A stretch of 64,000 nucleotides of DNA, from positions 62,001 through 126,000 of the forward strand of contig CAJXUD010000005.1 of assembly GCA_913061415.1 (NCBI GenBank), written 5' to 3'. Below the pieces are notes generated by a model. The model saw only the letters and a list, made by a program, of their open reading frames with translations, searched no databases and was not told the origin of the DNA. The first letter of the stretch is position 1. Each line of letters opens with the position of its first letter. Shown here one piece after another: positions 39,004 through 49,700 of this stretch. The DNA comes from an uncultured Oleispira sp. GTDB lineage: Bacteria; Pseudomonadota; Gammaproteobacteria; Pseudomonadales; Oceanobacteraceae. The position numbers were made by a program, and so were the translations under genes.

Positions 39004-39166
39004 AATTTACCGACTTTATCTTAGCCAAAGAATAAAAAGCGTGATGATATCAATTCCTTGGCTTTGATTAAAGATAAGCTGCTTCTCTGTCAGTATTCAC
39101 CATTACTATCGGCGTCAAATATTGCTAGTCTGTGAGCATAAAAACAACATAAGGTGTTAGTTAGTT

Positions 39167-40408
39167 ATGAATTCTCAACTTGATGCATTTGATGTCATTG
39201 TCTTTGGCGCCACCAGCTTTGTCGGCCAAATACTCGCACAATATTTAAGCGATCAATTTAACCACCCTGGCCAAGAATCTCTTAATTGGGCCATTGCTGG
39301 GCGCTCGCAAACTAAATTAGACGATGTGAAGCGCACAATAAAACAGCCTCAAATCACAACCATCATTGCAGATGCAAATGATGAAGCCGCTATTAATGCA
39401 ATGTGCGCACAAGCAAAAGTGATTATCTCAACCGTAGGGCCTTATGCGTTATATGGTGAAACCCTGGTTAAAGTCTGCGCAGAATCGGGGACGGATTATT
39501 GTGACCTGACGGGCGAAGTGCAGTGGATTGATCGCATGCTGAAAAAGTATGAAAACAGTGCAAAAGCCAGCGGAGCCCGCATTGTTCACTGCAGTGGTTT
39601 TGATTCTATCCCTTCCGACATGGGCACCTACTTTACCCAGCGCGAAGCTAAAAAGAGCCTAGGAGAATACTGTAATAATATTTCTATGCGTGTGAAAGCT
39701 GCAAAAGGCGGCGCATCAGGCGGTACCATCGCCAGCATGCTGAACATCACCGAAGAAGTCATGAAAGATCCGGCGTTACGCAAAGACTTGGTGAACCCGT
39801 ATTTAATTTGCCCAAAAGACCACTCGTATAAAACACGTCAGTTTGATACCAAGACCCCAACCTTTGATAAAAACTTCAATGGCTGGACTGCACCTTTTAT
39901 TATGGCTGCGATTAATACCCGAATTGTCTTTCGTTCAAACGCCCTACTGAACCATGCCTATGGCGAAGATTTTAAATACGATGAAGCCATGCTGGTTGGT
40001 AAAGGTTTAAAAGGCCGCTTAACTGCAACCGCTATTGTCGGCGCTTTAGGGGCTTTCTTTATTGGTGCGGCGATTAAGCCGACTCGTTGGTTATTATCTA
40101 ACTATATGCTACCCAAGCCCGGTGAAGGCCCAACACCAAAAGAACAAGTCGAAGGCTATTACGATATTCGCTTTATTGGAAAAACCCCTACCGGCAAAGA
40201 AATTCGCACTAAGGTCATCGGCCAAGGCGATCCTGGATATGGCTCCACCAGCCAAATGCTCGGTCAGGTCGGAGCGTGCTTAGCATTAGATAATGAATTG
40301 CTGGCCGATAAGCCTGGAGGGTTTTGGACGACCTCTACATTATTGGGTGATCGTTTGATTGAGCGCTTAGAAAAAGATGCCAAGCTTACGTTTGAAGTTC
40401 TCAATTGA
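39167..40408 (+). CDS. Saccharopine dehydrogenase-like/trans-acting enoyl reductase family protein
   Basis: The 413-residue protein has an N-terminal Rossmann fold (VIVFGATSFVGQILAQYL) and blocks typical of trans-acting enoyl reductase and saccharopine-dehydrogenase-like proteins: ISTVGPYALYGETLVKVC, YCDLTGEVQWIDRM, HCSGFDSIPSDMG, then GGASGGTIASML. It is probably an NAD(P)-dependent oxidoreductase of a lipid or polyketide substrate. It is a single gene ending in a 13-bp tandem array. Confidence 0.85.
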   Translation: MNSQLDAFDVIVFGATSFVGQILAQYLSDQFNHPGQESLNWAIAGRSQTKLDDVKRTIKQPQITTIIADANDEAAINAMCAQAKVIISTVGPYALYGETLVKVCAESGTDYCDLTGEVQWIDRMLKKYENSAKASGARIVHCSGFDSIPSDMGTYFTQREAKKSLGEYCNNISMRVKAAKGGASGGTIASMLNITEEVMKDPALRKDLVNPYLICPKDHSYKTRQFDTKTPTFDKNFNGWTAPFIMAAINTRIVFRSNALLNHAYGEDFKYDEAMLVGKGLKGRLTATAIVGALGAFFIGAAIKPTRWLLSNYMLPKPGEGPTPKEQVEGYYDIRFIGKTPTGKEIRTKVIGQGDPGYGSTSQMLGQVGACLALDNELLADKPGGFWTTSTLLGDRLIERLEKDAKLTFEVLN

Positions 40409-40411
40409 GAT

Positions 40412-40463
40412 GAAAAGTTGATATAAAAAGTTGATATGCAAAGTTGATAAAAAAAGTTGAGAG
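40412..40463 (+). repeat. 13-bp tandem repeat after a stop codon
   Basis: Four units based on AAAAGTTGATAT, 13 bp each, begin four bases after the TGA of the oxidoreductase gene. Confidence 0.85.
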
Positions 40464-40553
40464 GAGTTTATAACTATTGGTCGCTATCGCTATTAGCCAT
40501 AATGTTTTTCGACACGCCGTCAATACGTCGCTTCGCTCTCCATGTAGGCTCGT

Positions 40554-40573
40554 AGATCCCATCCCTGGGATCT
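40554..40573. other. Intergenic 8-bp-stem hairpin
   Basis: Arms AGATCCCA and TGGGATCT have a four-base loop. The hairpin lies between two convergent genes inside a GC-richer stretch (about 40511-40578) that looks unlike its surroundings. It may be a REP-like element or a terminator lacking a T-run. Confidence 0.45.
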
Positions 40574-40692
40574 CACGGTCTTAAACATCATGCCTAATAG
40601 CAATGCGTGCTAGGCTTACTTTAAAGCCTAAACCTTAAAGCCACGGATTTTAGAATTATACTTTGACCTCAGATTTATTTAGCAAGTAGAGA

Positions 40693-42852
40693 TTAAATCA
40701 CGGATTTAAATAACAAATCCCGCAAACCACTGGCACGTTCTATCTGAGAATTCACCCCTGCCGCTAAGACCTCGTCATTTGAATACAACGAAAAACTCTT
40801 CTTTCCTCGAGTAATCGCGGTATAAATAAGCTCTCGACTAATAACCGGCGAATGATTGTCGGGTAATACCAGCGCGACATCGGCAAACTCAGAGCCCTGA
40901 CTTTTATGTACCGTCATTGCAAATGCCGTTTCGTGGCTGGGCAAACGCGTCGGTAATAGCTGCCGAACGTTTGGCTGAGCATGAGCACTTGGATCTGCAC
41001 TCGAATTTGCACTGGTATCTTCGGTAGCAAAGCACACTCTTAATTCTTTTTTACCTTTTTTTCCATCAGCCATTCCCTCAGCTATTCCCCCAACCTTGCT
41101 CTCAACCATCATAGCAATACCAATATCACCATTGAATAAGTTAAGTTCGTAATCGTTGCGGCTAATCATCACAGGGCGACCTACATACCAACGGCTTTGC
41201 TCCGATGAGTTATTGAAACCAGACCCTTGATGATTATCGATGTTCAGCAGCCCTCGGTTTTGCAATAAACTTTGCACTCGATCATTCAATGCCTGCAAAC
41301 CTGAACTGCCTTGGCGTAAGGCGCACAATAATTGAAATTTATTAAACAGCTGCAAAACCTGATAAGGGCTTTCGCCTTGTTCAATCGCTTGCAGGTATTG
41401 GCTATAACCGTTAATCACTTGCTGCTGCCAAGCAAATTCGGCCTCGCGGGTTTGGATTGTTAAATCCTTACTAAAAGGCGCTGCAAGATTGGTATAACAG
41501 TGAATATCGTCATACTGGGTAAAGCTTTGCTGCACTTGGCTAAACTGACCTGCATTCACCGCCGCCGCCAGTTTCCCTATACCCGAGTCATGCGTAAAGC
41601 GATGACTGACTCTTAACTGAGTCAAACTGTTCGCCATTAAAGGGGCATTGGTTTCAATATAATCATTAAGATAGCCCTGTTCCATGCCACACAGCGCTTC
41701 TAGCTGTTTTGCCCTTTCGCCCTGCAAACCATGAGCATGATAGCCATTCACCATCACACCGCTGTCACACAGGTCTCCTAGAACACTGCCCGCTTCTACT
41801 GAGGCGAGCTGATCTTTATCACCCAATAAAATTAAACGAGTATTCGTAGCTAAGGCTTCCATCAACTGCGCCATCATCGGTAAATCCACCATGGAGGCTT
41901 CATCAACAATGACCAAGTCATAAGGCAAGGTTTTCTTATGGTTATAAGAAAAACCATCTGGGCGCCAACCTAATAAGCGATGCAAGGTAAAACTGGTCAC
42001 CGGAATTTTTGCCGCTAATGGAAAAGTCTGCGCCAGCTTGGCTTTGGCCGCTAAAATAGATTCAACCAAACGCGCTGCCGCTTTACCTGTAGGCGCGGCA
42101 AGTGCAATACGTAGATTTGGCTGCTGGCTAATTAACGCCGCTAATAAGCGGGTCACCGTGGTTGTTTTTCCCGTACCTGGGCCACCGGTGATCACACTAA
42201 ATCGGTTTAAGCAGGCATTCGCTGCGGCTATCATTTGCCAATCGGGTTGAGCTGTTTCTTTTTTAGCATCTTGTACAAAAAGCGTCTGCAAAGTGTTGCT
42301 CAGCTCTTTAGTTTTGGCTTCAGTTTCGGTTTGAATTTGGACTTGAGTCTGGTCGGAGACTGAATGCAAACGTGTGCTGATAGAATAAAACACCTGTTGC
42401 TGGTAAAACCAATAACGAGAAAAATACAGTCGCCCTTGCATCACAACCAAAGGATAATTTACGACCAAGTCATATGGATTAGTTTCAGAAAGCTGCTTTA
42501 AACTTTCTGCGCCATCCGCCAAAGAAAGAGTATGCACCGTGGCATAGCACTGTAAATATGACTCAAGATCTTTATTAAAAACCCCTGTCTTCTGCGATAA
42601 ATCATACACGTGTGATAATTCAATACACACTTCACCGCGACTCAACGCCTGACTTAATTTGATAACCAAATACGCGTATAACTTAAGACTCGCTTCATCA
42701 TGCGCTTTTTCTTTTACAGTCAACGCAATTTCATTCAGACACAAGCCAGTGGCCAATTCTAAATCGATGGCTTGCCCAAGGCTTTTTTCAAAGGTCGACT
42801 TCAGCCAAGACTTTAAATTCTTCGGGCTTTCTATATTTAATACATTCGTCAT
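40693..42852 (-). CDS. recD: Exodeoxyribonuclease V subunit alpha (RecD)
   Basis: RecD is the 5'-3' helicase motor of RecBCD, used in double-strand break repair. The 719 residues have Walker A GGPGTGKT at about 223-230, Walker B LVIVDEASMV, LLGDKDQL, and a C-terminal FAMTVHKSQGSEF/ITRGKK motif. It overlaps recB by one base, and 12-bp repeats occur in two Gln/Thr- and Ser-rich linkers. Confidence 0.96.
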   Translation of the reverse strand: MTNVLNIESPKNLKSWLKSTFEKSLGQAIDLELATGLCLNEIALTVKEKAHDEASLKLYAYLVIKLSQALSRGEVCIELSHVYDLSQKTGVFNKDLESYLQCYATVHTLSLADGAESLKQLSETNPYDLVVNYPLVVMQGRLYFSRYWFYQQQVFYSISTRLHSVSDQTQVQIQTETEAKTKELSNTLQTLFVQDAKKETAQPDWQMIAAANACLNRFSVITGGPGTGKTTTVTRLLAALISQQPNLRIALAAPTGKAAARLVESILAAKAKLAQTFPLAAKIPVTSFTLHRLLGWRPDGFSYNHKKTLPYDLVIVDEASMVDLPMMAQLMEALATNTRLILLGDKDQLASVEAGSVLGDLCDSGVMVNGYHAHGLQGERAKQLEALCGMEQGYLNDYIETNAPLMANSLTQLRVSHRFTHDSGIGKLAAAVNAGQFSQVQQSFTQYDDIHCYTNLAAPFSKDLTIQTREAEFAWQQQVINGYSQYLQAIEQGESPYQVLQLFNKFQLLCALRQGSSGLQALNDRVQSLLQNRGLLNIDNHQGSGFNNSSEQSRWYVGRPVMISRNDYELNLFNGDIGIAMMVESKVGGIAEGMADGKKGKKELRVCFATEDTSANSSADPSAHAQPNVRQLLPTRLPSHETAFAMTVHKSQGSEFADVALVLPDNHSPVISRELIYTAITRGKKSFSLYSNDEVLAAGVNSQIERASGLRDLLFKSVI
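40985..41020 (-). repeat. 12-bp in-frame tandem repeat in recD
   Basis: Three 12-bp units (GCACTTGGATCT, GCACTCGAATTT, GCACTGGTATCT on the plus strand) encode a Ser/Ala/Asp linker. Confidence 0.75.
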
Positions 42853-45800
42853 TAGAATAACCCCATTTGCTGATGATCGTCTTGCGCCATTATTGTGGCC
42901 TCAACGTCTATCGAATCACAGCCTAATAACCAACTGCGCCATTTTTCTAATTGCGATCTTTCAGGGCGAGTAAAAAAGACCCCTTCACCATCGGTCTTGC
43001 CATTCATTCCTCGCAAGAAGAAATAATAAACGCCACCAAAATGCGTTTCATAATCATAATTCGGAATTCGACGGCTTAAATACTGGTCAACAGCAATACT
43101 GTAAATCCAATACTGTAAATCGTATTGATGATGTTCCATCGCGTCTTTTAAAGCAGCCGGTTGATAATCGTTTATCTGATCACCCAGATAATTCGATTTA
43201 TAATCAGCCACATAATACCGTCCGTCATGGCGAAAAATTAAATCGATAAAGCCTTTTAACTGACCGCGCATGGGTTCAAACGCTAAACGACGGCCATCTA
43301 ATAATGGCATAACCCCCGACGCACGAATTTCCGTCATCGGCAGATAAAATTCCATTTCGACTAACCGATGAGTTTCAGCGATATCCGCCAAACAGCATTG
43401 CGCCTCCGCTAACGGCTGGCCGACAACCTGAGCCATCCAATCGATGAGCATGGGGGCGTAATCATTATCAATGCCGTAATATTTTAATTGGTTCTCGACT
43501 TGCTCGGTCAATTGCTCGTGATCGACAAAATCCCAGTTTTCTAAAATACCGTGCAAACACGTTCCAGGCGTTGCCCCTTTAGGGAAATCAAAAGGGGTTA
43601 ATGCTTTTTCTTCACTCGTGCTTGGCACAGCGTCTTCAATTGCATCTTGCTGAAGTGATTCATCATAGTAAGAATCCTCCGAATCTGTTTTTACCGCCGC
43701 AGGGGATGAATCAATTTCAGCATCGGTATCAAATTGACTGCCAGAATCTAAAACAAGATCGCTATGATGACTCACTGAATGACCGTGCCCTGAGAAACCT
43801 GATTCGGTATCCAATTTAGCCAATTGACTATAACTGGTTAAGCGCCAGTTATCCCAGACTTGTCCTTTAAATTGCGCCCGTGATAACACAACATTTTCTT
43901 CCTGCTGGGCATGCTCTTGTGCTGTGACCGTTTCCATTTTGGCTAGCCAATCAGGATAATAATGCAGCGATAATTTACCCTCGCCGATCACCTCACTAAA
44001 GCGTTCATTTAAAGCATCAATACTGACAGAGTTTTGTTCTAGCAAATATCCAATGGCCGAATTCATCAGCAAACCTTTTGGCCCCGCTTTTAAATGTTTT
44101 ACGATATTCTCTAGCTGTACAAAGCACGCCTGCTCAGCGCGAGTCAGTGCCACATACAATAAACGCATGGCTTCCGCGCGCACTTCATCAATATGCTTCT
44201 TCTTGGCCACATCATCGGCTTTGGTATTAATCGTAAGTACAGATTTATCGTCCCGCTCGGTATGATAAACCGCATCAAACTTAACTTTATTATGGTCTTC
44301 ATCCCAACAAAACGGTAAAAACACAACCGGATACTGTAGCCCTTTACTTTTATGAATGGTGACAATTTGAACAAGGTTAGCATCACTTTCTAAGCGTATC
44401 TGCTGCTCTTCCGACTGATTCAATAAAGCATTTTGACAACGTTCAGAATACCAACGAAGCAAGGTTAATAACCCTTTGCCATCGGTATTATAAAAACCAG
44501 ATTGAATACCCAATTCTCGACTAGCTTGCTGTAATATTTCACCTAGGTGTAAAAAGTTAGTGAGCTTTCGCTCACCGTCGGGCTGTTTACGCAAACGAAC
44601 CGCGAGAGCCTCTACCGCCAATATTGAAGAGTTGTCTTCACTGCTTACTTGATCTGAGCCAGAGTCGTCTCTATAACTTCCAGGCACTATTTCTAGCCAA
44701 GCCATGATGAACGCCATCACACCACGTTGATTAAAACGTTCTCTTAGCTGATACAGCTGAGCTAATTCAATCTCCCAGCGAGTTTCATCATTCAATAACG
44801 AGGCTAAATATTGAGCATCATAATTCAAGCTCTCACAGGCTAACGCGTTACGCAAAAGACGTTCATTTTGAGGTTCGGCAATGGCACTTAACCAACGTAA
44901 TAAATCTCGTGCTTCAATAGAGTTTAGAACGCTGTCTCGAGATAAGAAGACACTATTAATACCCAAGTGTTTTAAGTGATCTTTTACCAGCTTTGCTTGT
45001 TTACGATTATGAACCAAAACGGCAATATCACCAGCGTTTACCGACGTTTCTTGCTCAGCTTTAGTTTCAGCATCAACCGAATTCAAACACCCTTTTTGCA
45101 ATAACTGATGAATGCTTTTGGCACACATTTCAGCTGCATTATGGCGCGCACTGTCTCTATTGGTACCTTCTGAATTCAATAACAAGTGTAAGGGTGCACA
45201 CTTATCTTGGCCGCGATAATGGAAGAATTTATTATCCGAAGTGCCCGCAGCTAAAACCGATTGGAATTCTATTTTTCCAGGCAAAACAAACGGCTCATTA
45301 TGGCGAGCAAACAATTCATTGGTAGCCGCGACTAAATCACTGTGGCTGCGCCAGTTTGTATTCAAGGTAAATCGGCTATTCTCATCCAGTGCTTTCGCGG
45401 CTTGTAAGTAGGTAAAAATATCCGCCCCACGAAAGCTGTAAATCGCCTGCTTAGGATCACCAATCATATACAAGCCCGAGTCTGCTTCGCTGCTATATAC
45501 CTGATTAAAAATTTCATACTGCAAACTATCGGTATCTTGAAACTCATCAATCATGGCAAAAGGATATTGCTGGCGAATATGCTCTGCCAAGGCCGCACCA
45601 TGAGTCCCGCGCAATGCATTGGCTAACAAACGTAATAAATCATCGGGATTCATTAAATTCGCTTGTTCCATCGATGCCCAGAATTTCGTTTTTACTTGCG
45701 CCAACATATGGTGCGGTAATACCGCCGCCATCTGCTCACAATCGTCGATCAACTGATCAATCAAACGAAAAGCCTGATGCTGGGGCGCTTCGCCCTTTTT

Positions 45801-46778
45801 GGTTTTGGCAAATAAATTTTCTTGGCCTAACTCGATCACGTCTTTATGGATAGCACCTTTAAATAATGTGCTGTCAGAGAAAAATGCTTTAGCCGCAGCA
45901 ATACGCTTAGGCCGAGTCGTTTTAGAAAAACTGCGTTTATCAACTCCAGATTGCTCAATTAAATCGTTGAGATCGGCCGCGTCTAATGTTTGCCAAATCT
46001 GCGTCGCTTTGTCATAACTGGCTTTAGCCTGTAACCAAGCGCTAGCAAAATCCAAACCCTCTTTTGCCCGAGGCAATAATTCAATATCTTCTTGCTGCAA
46101 CCAACCTCGTACTTTCCAGAACACATCTTCTGGGCTTTTTATCTGGCCTAATAACGCCGTTAGCTGTTGCTGATCCATTGGGTAAGCTAATTCACGCCAA
46201 TAATCTTGGGCGGCACGACGTAAATAATCTTGAGCGTCTAAGATCATTTCAGATTCAAAACCAACGCCACTATCAAACGCAAACTGTTTTAAAATGCGCT
46301 GACAAAAACCATGAATGGTGAATACCGAGGATTCATCCATCTGCGATAAATTCGCTTGCAGCCAATCGGTTAACGATAATTTATTGGGGTGATCTTCGCT
46401 GAAAAAATTATTTTTGGTTCGTTGGATTAAATTTTTAACATAAGGGTCTATTTTATTAAGTGCTATTTTACTAGAGCCTGTTTTACTAGAGTCTGTTTGC
46501 TCAGAATCATCACCATAACTTGGGTTTTGTTCAATGCGTAAAACATCTTCATAAAGATCACGGATACGATCACGAATACGACCCCGTAACTCTTCTGTTG
46601 CTGCGCGGGTAAAAGTAACAACCAAAATGCGATCGACCGGTTTCAGCCCTAATACATGATCGCCTAGTAAAACTCTAAGATATAAGTTGGCAATGGTATA
46701 GGTTTTACCCGTACCAGCACTCGCTTCGATTAAACGCTTGCCTAGTAGAGGAAAGCTATCGGCTTGTAATATCTGCAT
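42852..46778 (-). CDS. recB: Exodeoxyribonuclease V subunit beta (RecB)
   Basis: RecB is the 3'-5' helicase and nuclease subunit. I choose the ATG at 46778 (1308 residues): GAGGAGG inside the end of recC lies six bases before it. Walker A ASAGTGKT is near 19-26, the UvrD-type helicase motifs follow (PFAMIDEFQDTD, YMIGDPKQAIYSFRGAD), and the C-terminal nuclease motif is GFIDLIFRHDGRYYVADYKSN, of which DYKS is key. A 15-bp repeat lies in the linker (46447-46506). Full length and intact. Confidence 0.96.
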   Translation of the reverse strand: MQILQADSFPLLGKRLIEASAGTGKTYTIANLYLRVLLGDHVLGLKPVDRILVVTFTRAATEELRGRIRDRIRDLYEDVLRIEQNPSYGDDSEQTDSSKTGSSKIALNKIDPYVKNLIQRTKNNFFSEDHPNKLSLTDWLQANLSQMDESSVFTIHGFCQRILKQFAFDSGVGFESEMILDAQDYLRRAAQDYWRELAYPMDQQQLTALLGQIKSPEDVFWKVRGWLQQEDIELLPRAKEGLDFASAWLQAKASYDKATQIWQTLDAADLNDLIEQSGVDKRSFSKTTRPKRIAAAKAFFSDSTLFKGAIHKDVIELGQENLFAKTKKGEAPQHQAFRLIDQLIDDCEQMAAVLPHHMLAQVKTKFWASMEQANLMNPDDLLRLLANALRGTHGAALAEHIRQQYPFAMIDEFQDTDSLQYEIFNQVYSSEADSGLYMIGDPKQAIYSFRGADIFTYLQAAKALDENSRFTLNTNWRSHSDLVAATNELFARHNEPFVLPGKIEFQSVLAAGTSDNKFFHYRGQDKCAPLHLLLNSEGTNRDSARHNAAEMCAKSIHQLLQKGCLNSVDAETKAEQETSVNAGDIAVLVHNRKQAKLVKDHLKHLGINSVFLSRDSVLNSIEARDLLRWLSAIAEPQNERLLRNALACESLNYDAQYLASLLNDETRWEIELAQLYQLRERFNQRGVMAFIMAWLEIVPGSYRDDSGSDQVSSEDNSSILAVEALAVRLRKQPDGERKLTNFLHLGEILQQASRELGIQSGFYNTDGKGLLTLLRWYSERCQNALLNQSEEQQIRLESDANLVQIVTIHKSKGLQYPVVFLPFCWDEDHNKVKFDAVYHTERDDKSVLTINTKADDVAKKKHIDEVRAEAMRLLYVALTRAEQACFVQLENIVKHLKAGPKGLLMNSAIGYLLEQNSVSIDALNERFSEVIGEGKLSLHYYPDWLAKMETVTAQEHAQQEENVVLSRAQFKGQVWDNWRLTSYSQLAKLDTESGFSGHGHSVSHHSDLVLDSGSQFDTDAEIDSSPAAVKTDSEDSYYDESLQQDAIEDAVPSTSEEKALTPFDFPKGATPGTCLHGILENWDFVDHEQLTEQVENQLKYYGIDNDYAPMLIDWMAQVVGQPLAEAQCCLADIAETHRLVEMEFYLPMTEIRASGVMPLLDGRRLAFEPMRGQLKGFIDLIFRHDGRYYVADYKSNYLGDQINDYQPAALKDAMEHHQYDLQYWIYSIAVDQYLSRRIPNYDYETHFGGVYYFFLRGMNGKTDGEGVFFTRPERSQLEKWRSWLLGCDSIDVEATIMAQDDHQQMGLF
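46447..46506 (-). repeat. 15-bp in-frame tandem repeat in recB
   Basis: Four 15-bp units encode SSKTG-, SSKIA- and LNKI-like linker residues. Two of the copies differ by two bases. Confidence 0.8.
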
Positions 46779-46779
46779 G

Positions 46780-49700
46780 TTATTCCTCCTCACTGATGCG
46801 ATGATCTAATAGCGGCGTTAATAAACCTTGCCATAAATCGAGCTGAGCATTTAAAAAACTTAAATAATCTTGATTAATTTCAGCAGAAAAACAGCGTTGA
46901 ACAAATTCATCATTCAGCTCGCTAAATTCACTATCAAGCGCACTATCTAATACCCCCTCCTGTTTATCCGTTTCGGCGCTTAAATAACGCATGGCTAACT
47001 GCAAGAAAAAGGGTTGCGGCATGCAGTAGCACAGATTCATAAACTCTATCAGCCCGAGTAAATAATGCTGCGCCATTTCAGCAGCGACCGGGGTCAATTC
47101 ACACTTATCAATTTCGCCGTCTTTATTAATCCCCAAACCAATACTGTTGCCCACAGAATAACCCGCGGCGCAGACAAACAAGTGCTCCAGCCATAAGTTG
47201 ATTATTTGTTTACCGTTAAAAGCCCCACTGCGAAAGTGGAATACCTGATGATTACCCGCGTCGTTGATCAAGTGCTCTAGCTGACCATTGAGCTGATAGT
47301 CTCCCATGACTAGGCTATCGCTTTGCGGCGGCATTTTACCAAGATCAGGCAGATTATTTTTGATCTCTTCAATTAAAGGTGCCAGTTTATTTTCACTTTG
47401 CGTTAATAAATAATCAGCAAAACCGGCTGCCGGTAATCTTCCTAAGGATTTCTGTTTTTCTTTGAACAATAACTCTGTACCTTCTAAACGACTGGTTAAT
47501 AAGGCTTCGTTTAACAAATACGATTGCAAACTATCTAAAGAAAAAGGTTCATCAATTTCAGTTTCATCCCAGTATTGGGTGAGATTCACTTTGAGTCGGC
47601 GCTGCATAAAAAACTTACAGGGATTAATTAAGCATTGCTTAATATCATCAAGCTCTGGGTATAAGCGAATACTGTCATCACGATCATCGGGTAATGCTTG
47701 GTTAATAAAACTTCCATTGATGAAGGCCGATTTCTCTACTTCTTTATTGGCTAAAGTTTTATTGGCTCCAGACTGATTGGCTAAATCATGACTCGCAACC
47801 GCCACTTTCTGCCAGAGTTTTTGATAACTTAAATGTGTCTGAGTATCATTGGAGCCTGAATTATTTTCAGTAAAGTACTGTGTATTAAAAGGCTGCAATA
47901 GCTGCTCTCGTACCAAGTGCTTACGTAATTGTTTTTCGCTGTCCTTATGAGGTAATGCTTCGTCACCCTCAAGTACATAACCATTGCCAATATAGTCAAT
48001 CAATTCACTGACCAATACACACGGCTGTAATTCATTATTTTCGCGGCTATCACGGCCACGATAGCTAATGTAGAGTTTTTCTTGGGCTGCAATGACCGCT
48101 TCTAAAAATAAATAGCGATCATCCTCTCGACGCGAACGATCGCCACGTCGATAAGCACCTTGTGCCATTAAATCGAAACCTTGCGGCGGTACACGGCGTG
48201 GATAATCTTCATCGTTCATCCCTAGCATGCACACAATTGTAAAGGGAATGCTGCGCATCGGCATTAAGGTACAAAAATTCACTGGCCCCGCTAAAAATCG
48301 CTGCCAACCGACTTGTTTGGTTAAGCAGCTGGTTAAGTATTGTAATACCACCCCATGGCTTAAACCTTGATCAAACTGAGCTTCGTCTAATTCTTTATGC
48401 CAGCGCTGAATTTGGTCGCGTATTTTTTGCAATACCAACTGATCATTTAAGCCCTTTTCGTCTTGGGCTTGTTGTGGATAAAAGTCAGTAATTAATGCGA
48501 GCAATAAGTCTTGCCACTGCTCCTTATCAAGTAGGCCTTTTTCAAGCGCGTCTTTTTCAAGTACCTCGTTATCAAGCGCACTCTCTTCTGTTTTTTGCTG
48601 CTGTAAAATTTTATACCAATGGCCAAGCTGATCAACAAACGCCATTAATTTTCCTAATAGCTCACCTTGACTGCCCATTACTCCCGGCACAGGCCAGTAC
48701 TGATCGAGTGCTTGAGCATTGTCGGGCATGACTAAGCCCAGCAACAACTGCTGCAAGCCTTTAAACCAACTATTATCATCCCAGCTCGGCAACCCTAAAT
48801 CACGGCGATGGGACTCATCCAATCCCCAACGTATATTCGCCGAACTTAACCAGTGCTTTATTTGATCAAGATCTTCTATTTCAATACCGTATGTTTGTGC
48901 AATCGCCGGAACTTCTAAAAACTCAATAACATCAGTAATAGTTAAACGACTATTCGGCAGCTGTAATAAGCGTAAAAAGGAATCGATGACCAAGTTTTCT
49001 TTATTCAATGCTTGGTCGGCAATGGCCCAAGGAATACGTTGCTCATCGGATGCACTACCAAATACCGCTTCGATATAGGGCGCATAAATATCAATATCGG
49101 GCACCATCACTAAGATATCGCGAGGTTTTAATGGACTGCTTTCAGCCTTACTTTTATCACGTGCAGCATCTTCGTCAAACCAACTTAGCATTTGATCAAA
49201 CAAGGTTTGTACTTCTCGCAAAGCAGAGTGAGCACTGACAAATTGAATGCTTTGATCATTCTTATTAATGGCTAATTTAGCTTGGCTATTGTCTAGCGCC
49301 TCGATGCCAAATGCAGCAGTACTTCGATTTTTGAGCTCTAAAAAATCAAGTTGAATATTATGTAATAAATTATTGGCTGAATCAGTTTGATCACTAATAC
49401 CATTAATAACACTGCCACGGTCAATATCAACAAAGGCTTCAATGTCTTGGAAATATTGCTCTCGTCCACCCTCGTTCGCCGCTTCGTGAGTCAGCGTTAA
49501 AAAATCGCGACCGAGTCGCCCCCAAGAGGCTAATAAGGGATTTCCAACGGTAAAATAGTTCGCTAGCTTGGCATCTTTCTGCAGTAATTTAGCACGGGTC
49601 TTTTCATTAACGATATCTCCCCAATAATTTCGACACGGGTTTAATAAAAAGAAATGCACATCGACATGCTCACTCAAGGCATTTAAAACCTGCCAATACG

